Part shown: in pieces, positions 56,661 through 64,000 of the stretch
Position numbering within the stretch: position 1 is the stretch's first letter
How the letters are laid out: the number at the start of each line of letters is the position of its first letter
NCBI RefSeq assembly: GCF_025024155.1
Contig: NW_026251784.1
Coordinates: 1 to 64,000 of the forward strand
Length of the DNA: 64,000 nt
Reading direction: 5' to 3'
Source of the DNA: Gamsiella multidivaricata
Lineage: Eukaryota; Mortierellomycota; Mortierellomycetes; Mortierellales; Mortierellaceae
Position numbers and translations under genes: made by a program
Notes under the pieces: generated by a model
Told to the model about the DNA's origin: nothing
Seen by the model: only the letters and a program-made list of their open reading frames with translations
Databases searched by the model: none

Positions 56661-59600
56661 TGTTTCATTTTATTTGTTTGTGTAGATGAATGTGAGATGT
56701 GGCAGGTACAAAAAGGAGGTTCATCCCGGTTAGTGCCCCTGGCAGAGAACCAGTGATTGGCTCTTTGATTGCTGTGCACAGCACAGATTTTCATGCCACA
56801 GATCATAGACACCATGGAATACAGAATGGAGTATATCTGCTACGACGCGTTGGCATGGGGACAAATAAAAGTATTTGCTGCCCATTGTATTTAAAAATAT
56901 GTTGAGAAAAGCTACAAAGAGGGTAGAAGCGAAGGGAGAAAAAGAGATGGGGTAGGAGGATAGTGAAGATTAATTGTTATCTACAATCTTACTTTGCACT
57001 GGTCCAGAAGAGTGTCGATAGGGCAACCATGGGTCACTACCGAATGGGGTATCCGATATTTAGCTTGGATAGAAGCGTTGCGTGAGTGTTGGGCGTGTGT
57101 ATGAATCCGCCCCTTGAACAGTCCGTTTTTTACCGCTGTTATTTTCAAGGGGAGGAAGGAGTTGGCTGACGCAGGCGATAACAAGGTCTCTCTCACCACG
57201 ACGGGTTACTGTGGGTGTGATGGATATTGTTGCTTCTGTACGTTGCTTGGTTCGTTCCCGAGAAAATGATAATGGGATTGTGGCCTGACGGTTTGAAGTG
57301 TCGAGTACGAGGCACTACCTATAGCAATAAAAATGTATGAGATCGACGTTTGCGCTTTCTGATGGTGCATACGAGATGCGGACTCAGGGTGTCAGAGGCC
57401 TATGATGGGGTCAGGACGGGTATATGGTACAGTATGGAGCGATAGGCTAGATATGAACAGGATAGTGACAACGATAGTCCTGTTGTGCAATAACAAATGG
57501 CGATCATAAAATGGGCCGTGAGACAGAAAAACAAAACGACGGAGGCAATGAAACAAATGGAGGTGTAGCCTCCTCGCACCTCCTGGAAGACGTCCTTTCT
57601 TTTTATACCAAGAAAAGAGATAAACCCGAAAGCACAAAAACGGCATCCGGAGTAAACAAAAATATCAATGGTGGTTTGTAACCGGAAACTGAAATAAAAA
57701 GGTTTAAATGTACCCAAAAGCTGAGGTGCAATAAGGTTCCTCATTCCTTTTCAACAAACATATTGCGTGGAAACTAGCAGTAAAGATATCGCTGTGGTAG
57801 AGGAAGCGATGTTGAGAATGAAAAGCTGTACACATGGGTTAGGAGCCAGAATGAGTCGTGAGGGAAACGGGTTCGATGCTGCATGTAGAAGAGGTAGTAG
57901 CTAGATACTGTACTTATACTGCGACTCCATCCGTCCCCTTTCCATTGATAACCAACGATCATATCACATAAGCCCGAAGGAGTGAGACGCGTGCTCACAG
58001 CAAGGTACCACTCAAAAAAAAGGAGTGAGCATGGAGACGAACAAACAGAGAAGATCCAAAAACTTAAAACAGACCAAGCAAGGATCGCCCTCAACAGCAC
58101 AAAGACGAAAAGTGGCACACACGGGTACTAGCAAACAAAAAATAAGCAGATACCCAGGCTAGAGAGGAAGGTAAAAGCACATACACACACACAAAAAAAA
58201 AAAAAAAAAAAAGGAGTCGAGGTAAGGCGTGAGAGCAAAAAGGAAAAACTCAAAGATAGCCCATAGCCTTCGTTGTATCACAAGAAGTTTTACCGCCCAA
58301 GAAGGCGCAAAGCTGCACGCCTCTGTTCTTGGAGTAAGAAGCGAGCGCCCAAGGAAGATAAGGCACCCAGGCATGGCACCATGATCCGTCTGTGCTTAGA
58401 TCGAGATTGTTATCACCCGATTGGTCGATGAATTGGTATATTCGGAAGAGTAAAAACTGGGTCCTCGAGCACTCACCTTGAATGAGCAGATCGGTGCGAG
58501 AATAAGGTCGTTGGAGATCGTGAAAGAAGAGTTGGGAAGTCGTTATAGCAGCTTGATCACTGAAATAGGGCGTGAATAGATGACGTGACAGAAAAAGATG
58601 CGTCAAGGCGATAGAGGCGTGGACAACGCGGTAGTGAGAAAATGTGAGGTGCAGGCTGTGAAATGAAGATTGCTGTGATGGATAAGAGTTCTAGTATTAC
58701 TGAAGAAATAGCGCGTGTAGTGATGCCAGGAGGATAGCGATAGTGTTTGTGATGCTGTATGGCAAATAAGAGAGAGAGGACCCGAAATATGTATCAGCGT
58801 CGATGATCGAATACTGAAGATGGAAGAGGAAGGATGAACTCGAAGCGGAATATGGAAGGCCAGTCCAGCTGTACCAGATGCTAAAAAAGAAAGGAAAGGA
58901 ATGAAGAGGCAAGGCCTATGGGGAGAAGTGCGAGTGCCGACAGAAAAGGCGGAAAAGAGAAATAAAGGGGAGCCACAGGCGCTAGGTTCAGACAGGTACT
59001 CGGCCGGGTACCAAGGGATGCTGCGAGAAACCAAGGCAAGAAATGCGTTTTTCGTCTTCGCTACCATCAGAACTTCCCATCCATTCACTTTGCGCCATGC
59101 CATTAAGAAATAGATGAAAAAAGCGCACAAGGGGAAGAAACAAAAGGAGAGTCATCTCAAAAAGAGCCTTGTCAAGCCTAATGGTCTCTTTCCTTCTTCT
59201 TTATTACCCTACACATGCACACGGACGCGGACGTTTGAGTGCTCCGTGGTCTCTGCAAACTTTCTACTTTTCCCGCCCTTGGCCTTTGTGTAACAACAGC
59301 GCTCAGTCCGTGACAATTACGTAGCACTGAACAACCCGTCCATCCAGGACCTCGATCCTCCCTATCCTCTCTACACAACTCCAACAGCGACTTCAACTAC
59401 AATTGCAATTACTACCAAACCGAGCGAGCAGCAGTTCAGTCTGCCCAACGCCTTTTGGTGCAAACCCACATCACTCTTTTGCTGCTCACTTGACGATTAT
59501 CCGTATGTGCTTTATTTTGTTTTTGTTTTCTGCGGGGTTGATTTGATAACGAAGGGTGACAAGAAGGGGCACGGACATTCATGCACACTTCGCATCTGCT

Positions 59601-59822
59601 GCGCCCAAGAGGAATCATTCAATCCCATCCCAGTCGAACCTTTGTCTCCCTTCCAAACCCTGGAACGTTCTTCGCGGCATAAACAATCATTCGAAGAATA
59701 TCGTCTGACGCTAGGCAACAAGGAGATAGCGGTGCACGACCCTTTTATTGTTTTCTACCTAAAATTGTGCAACTCATCGAAGTCGTCCCGGCAGATGCTC
59801 CTTTTCGTCCACAGCTCTTGTT
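56661..59822. other. intergenic, 3.2 kb
   Basis: It holds the upstream region (and probably first exon) of the AEC gene and the 3' region of the RBM gene. No further gene is convincing. A poly-A tract of about 20 bases is near 58192-58212. Confidence 0.4.
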
Positions 59823-62800
59823 TCACTGCGATTGCTCGTACCGTCGCCTAGCCAGCTCCTTTGCGGATTCTGCATAGTTGCCTAGCGGCCCTCTGATCTC
59901 GTTGGCGCCGTCAGCTTTGCGAACGAGCCCTGCCCCGATACCGACACCTTTGGAGTATCCACTCGCCTCAATTGGCGCCTTGATTCCTTCACCATCCTTA
60001 CCCAAGCCCTGGCCTTCCTTCCACCCCATGGATTTCAACAGCCGGTTGCCAATGTTGTCCTCCTTGATACCATCCTTGGTCGGTTGCTCTGGTATAATCA
60101 TTTCATGGTCCCCATAACCGCCTTTGTCATGACCGACATATCGACCTGCACCACCACGTCCGCCGTACTCTCTGCCAGCGGGTGTAGGCGGTAATGGATA
60201 ATCAGGTTGGCCAAAGATTTGTCTTCTCTCAGCAGCTCGGTCGCGATACTTTGGCTCCTCCTCTGTCTTTTGCGGCAATACATTCACAGAAAAGCTGCTT
60301 ACTGCACTTGATGTAGAGCTTTTAGTTGATGTTTCTTGCTGTTGTGCGCTGGACGACGATGCTCCTCTGCTCTTCTTCAGCGCTGCCTGGATTGCCTGAG
60401 GATCCTGAAGGTTCTTCTTGTGCAGTTCAGAGAGAGCTTGGTGTTTGCGTAGGTCTTCAACACTCTTCAGTCGACGCTGACAGAGCAGACACGCGGTCAA
60501 GACAAAATCCAGTAGTTCATCGGGCTCATAACTCGGATTTTGCTCATCCAGTGGCCTAGTAGTTTGCACTGTTGCTTTGACCGGCTCTGGCTCTGGTGCT
60601 TGAGAAGTCACCTCGCTTGATTGCAGCTCTACTTGCTTATTCGACCACTTCTGCAGTTGTATCGATACCTATGGCATCATGCAGTGGAGCGAACACGAAT
60701 GAGTATTATGGGCATCTTTTCATCAGGGACATCACAGGAACAATATGCATAAACGGCAAATCCTATTGTACCTTCTTTCCTCCGCCTCCGATCCCGATAG
60801 AGGACTGTCCAGCTTTGCGCTTCTTTTCTTCGACCTTTGCGAGCTGCTCTGCTGCCTGTGCAGCAGCAATACCCGCAAGTTGAACCTTATCCATCTTTGC
60901 TGTCGTAGGTAAAGTAGGCAGATCCTGAATCACAGGTACCGGCGCTAGTGCTGGTGTGGGTGTTGGTGCTGGTGTGACTTTTGTGGTAGGGACTGAGAAA
61001 ACTGAGGCATCCGCTCCAGATACTGGTCCTGAGTTTAGCACATTACCCATGGCAGCATAAAATGCGTCCAGTTCGTCTGTGGGGGTTGGTTTTGGAGGCG
61101 CTTTCTCAGCCACTGAAGAAATTCGTCAAGTTTTTGGCGGCGCGTTAATCCAGATGGACCGGCCATACGGTTGACATGCACCAGAAGCCAATTGTAAGAC
61201 CAGTACATTACCATATACGGCTGCTCGCTTGGATGCAGTTGCTGTCGCTGCTGACGGGTTCACATAGACTGAGAGGAACGCCTGTTCATCCCAATAGATA
61301 GCCAGTTTGCCTTCATCTCCCAATGTGATAGTCCATTGTGTTGGGGCATAGGCCGGGATAAATGATCCATGATGAGCATAATGAACCTCGACTGGCTTGG
61401 TTTGAATTGTGAAGTTATCAGAGTTCGACTTTTCCAAAGCACGCGTGGCGCTCTAAAGTTGAGGAAACAATCGCTGGTCAGGAACATCAGCGCATGTGTA
61501 AAGATATCGATCTATTACTCTGCCAACAAGAGGTAAAAGTTACCGCAACATCAGAGTATTCCGCAAAGCAGAAGCCCCAGCTGATCCGAGATTGCCTGTC
61601 TTTAGCCAGCATAATCCGGACAAGGGGTCCCAACAATGACAAAGCGTTCCAGATCCCAGACTCATTGACCATGGGCGGTAAGTTGGTCACAACCAGGATG
61701 GAGTTGGGGACTGATCCGACATCGCGCTCGCCTGTGTTCAGAACAGGCTGTTGGGCGGGATAATTGAGAGGATATGCCTGGGAAGGATACGCCCTGTGGT
61801 GCTGGTTTTGGAAATCTACATGGGACCCTGCTGCGGCCGCTTGGCCTCTCCAGGTTTGATCATCGAATTGGCTGCCGCCTGGGAAAATGAATAGCACATT
61901 CATGGTAAAATCGGCGGGATATAGAACAAACGGTCCAATCCGTGAGTACGAGAATCGGCGGGAAACGTTGGCAGATATCCAAGGAAGCATTTGGCGCAGG
62001 TAAAATATGGTCAGAATCAGGATTCTTGCAGTTCAAATCAGGTGCAAAGGCATAATTGCTGTGGTTCGAGGGAAGGCTGGGCTGCAATATATTGGGGGCA
62101 GTTGAATGGAAATTCGTAGCGATGAGTCCAAGCGACTGTCAAACCTTGCGCGCTTGACAAAAACTGATGGCAGCTCTCATGATGACCATCGTTCATTCCA
62201 CACTATCAGAAAGTCGTTCAAATGAAATGCAGGGTTAGAACTAGCACCGATGAATTTACTGGCATATCCACCCAGTATAATATTCATGTCTTATTACCTC
62301 AGGGCAACGACGCTGTATGTCTCGTGAACCGCTGGGGTTGTTACTGTACGCAACTCTGACCAAATTCTGGCCGATTTTGACCGAAGGCGAGACCTTCTTC
62401 ATGAAATCCTGCGCATGTTGCAGCGTAAGGAACTTTAAGAAGCCAAATCCCCTTGATTCACCTGCGGAAGAAAATAGAATATAGACATCAGGTCATGGAA
62501 ATGCTTCTACACAGCGGCGTCAGCAATAAAGTAGAAACGTGGATGCTACCGGTGCGTCGATCGCGAGCCAATCGAACGGCCTCCAGCCCAATGTCATCCT
62601 GCTCAATAATGGCTCGAATCTGCAAAAAATAGGCAGGGATGTGTTTGAGAATCAGTAATCCACATTCATCACTGCAATGCACATCTTTTCACTATCAGGG
62701 ACTCAGCAACACCCAATGTCCTTACATCGTCCTCCTGACAATTCGGGGGCAATCCCTGCAAGATGATTTCAAGTTGCGGATCTCCTTGCGCGCGATCGTT

Positions 62801-63334
62801 CTATGGAATATCGGGTTCATGGCATTAGAAACCTCCGATGACACTGCTAGGCCCTCAGTTAAGCTAAGGTAAACAATAGTACGGTATGCTTACCTCGCCT
62901 CTGCGCCAGTTTGACTGTTGGCGTTGGCGTCCATTACTGTCGTGACCCGAGCTAGACTGCCAGCCTCTATGCTGGTTTCTATCAGACCGGCTGGGGTAGT
63001 CTCTGTCCGAGGATCTCGCCTCATAACCAGCATCTCTGTCCCTGTCTCTTTCTCTGACTCTGTCTTTATCCCTATCCCACTCCCTATCCCGCTCTCTTTC
63101 GCGCTGTAGTCTATGAGGCGACTTGTCTGAGCTGGAGCCCTTATAGGAGTTGTGCTCGCGGTGCGGGCTTTGACTTCCTCCTCGACTCCTGCTGCTGGTT
63201 TCTGAGCCATCATGACGGCTGGAGGGATAACGAGAGTCCCTGTCCCTGCTTCTGCTTCTAATGCTGCTGCGGCTCCGGTCCCTGCTTCGACTTCTGCTTC
63301 TCCTGCGGCCTGCTGCTAAGTCCTGTTCTTGCAT
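59823..63334 (-). CDS. RBM5/RBM10-like RNA-binding splicing factor (RS, RRM, zinc fingers, G-patch; several exons)
   Basis: The product is probably a nuclear splicing factor of the RBM5/6/10 family, which acts at the A-complex stage. From the ATG at 63334, the N-terminus is an RS/RD/RE-rich arm (63334-62900). RRM1 follows in short exons (about 62820-62340), with L-Q-G-L-P-P-N and S-R-G-F-G-F-L-K-F. Then comes R-C-P-E joined to a C-G-M-N segment (about 62195), at the place of the family's RanBP2 finger. RRM2 is near 61730-61130, with I-L-V-V-T-N-L-P and W-G-F-C-F-A-E-Y. Further exons lead to a C2H2-like finger (C-L-L-C...H-x5-H near 60490-60430) and a G-patch (N-R-L-L-K-S-M-G-W...G-L-G near 60050-59960), ending R-R-R-Y-E-Q-S-Q. 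I see no obvious OCRE repeat. Exon ends inside the RRMs are approximate. Confidence 0.88.
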
Positions 63335-64000
63335 GGCGGTTTAAGTAGGTTGGAGAGTCGATGGAGGTGATTCGAGGGGAGCATCTTTGCATTCCGTCCA
63401 AAAAGAACGTGCTGTGACTGGCTGGTTCAATTGACGTACCAGAACGTCTTTTCGGGAGTCGTTTAGGCGCACCGAGTAGACTACCAACAATAGACGTGCT
63501 TGTACCTGCAACTGTAAGGCAGGAATGGCCCCCAATGCCGTCATCGTGCAGGCGGTAGTCTGAAGGCGCGCGCGTTCCAAGGAAAAAGGTTTCTGCAATC
63601 GAGACTAAGAGACTTAGCCTACTATCACGAACTAGGAGGAGCAGCCCACAGGACGTCCGAAGCATTGTCTCATCCGAGAGACAACCTTTCCTTGAGTTTC
63701 AAGTGGATGTGGAAGACCAGGAACGGCGGCCAAGGTTTAGGGGGCGGCTGATCCCGCGTATGAACTCTGGCCGTTCTGGATGCAGCGGGCTTCTCTTCTG
63801 TCTAGTCTTCTTACTGCACACCGCCACGGCGTTAATGGGAGTGGCTCCTCTGATCAAGGAAGATTCTCTTACTAGAGCCGATGATGGCAATGGCGATGCC
63901 AATGCGTTCTCTCTTTCTGGATGAAGAGAGCTGAACAGTGCCACACCGCGGCGGCTCACATCCACACCAACTGCCGCAGACTGCTCCCACGCACGTTTGT
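63335..64000. other. 5' region of the RBM gene and window end
   Basis: Frames on both strands are open for 70-135 codons but have no recognisable domain. A plus-strand frame 63703-63924 has a hydrophobic stretch (G-L-L-F-C-L-V-F-L-L-H-T-A-T-A-L) like a signal anchor and could be the start of a small gene, but there is nothing else to support it. Confidence 0.3.

Noticed and set aside
63703..63924. Small secreted protein gene at the right edge
   Set aside because: A hydrophobic stretch alone, far from the N-terminus and with an equally long antisense frame, is not enough to call a gene.

Overview
The window looks like nuclear DNA of an early-diverging, filamentous fungus, most likely Mortierellomycota/Mucoromycota. 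The evidence is the combination of short GT-AG introns (about 65-145 bp) in nearly every gene, a VTC-type SPX protein, an ALFY/WDFY3-like BEACH protein that ends in a FYVE-type finger, Ndc10/Crypton-type recombinase and pogo/Tigger-type transposase genes, and many long poly-A/poly-T tracts. The assignment to phylum is inference; nothing in the sequence names the species.

Layout. 1-1556: the 3' two thirds of a pogo/Tigger-like DDE transposase gene, cut by the window edge. About 2037-4930 (+): XPD/Rad3 helicase. 5549-7066 (+): four-pass membrane protein of unknown function. 7321-20229 (-): a very large BEACH-WD40-FYVE gene. 20933-23200 (-): mitochondrial-type prolyl-tRNA synthetase. 23466-23801: a TA-flanked MITE. 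24061-26981 (-): GGA clathrin adaptor (VHS-GAT-GAE). 27663-28946 (-): polyglutamine regulatory-like protein of unknown function. 31405-42796: a mobile-element block (below). 44399-47309 (-): SPX/VTC vacuolar polyphosphate complex subunit. 47.3-54.4 kb: long apparently gene-free stretch. 54448 to about 56660 (-): PIN-like/auxin efflux carrier family transporter. 59823-63334 (-): RBM5/RBM10-like splicing factor with RS, RRM and G-patch regions.

The part most worth attention is 31405-42796. Two inverted arms of about 1.79 kb mirror each other base for base in register over about 1775 bp. They flank a six-exon, apparently intact gene for a Crypton/Ndc10-type tyrosine recombinase (34690-38229, about 1014 aa). 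A separate 1121-bp TA-flanked foldback element with about 229-bp terminal inverted repeats sits exactly at the inner edge of the left arm. A pogo-like DDE element with 12-bp inverted ends begins nine bases outside the right arm; its transposase has lost the second catalytic aspartate. The palindromic, recombinase-carrying cassette does not fit the usual description of Cryptons, which have no long terminal inverted repeats.

The host genes are ordinary cell-biology genes (DNA repair/transcription, membrane traffic, organelle translation, phosphate storage, transport, splicing) with no operon-like relationship. Exon boundaries were worked out by eye from splice consensus, reading-frame phase and family conservation.
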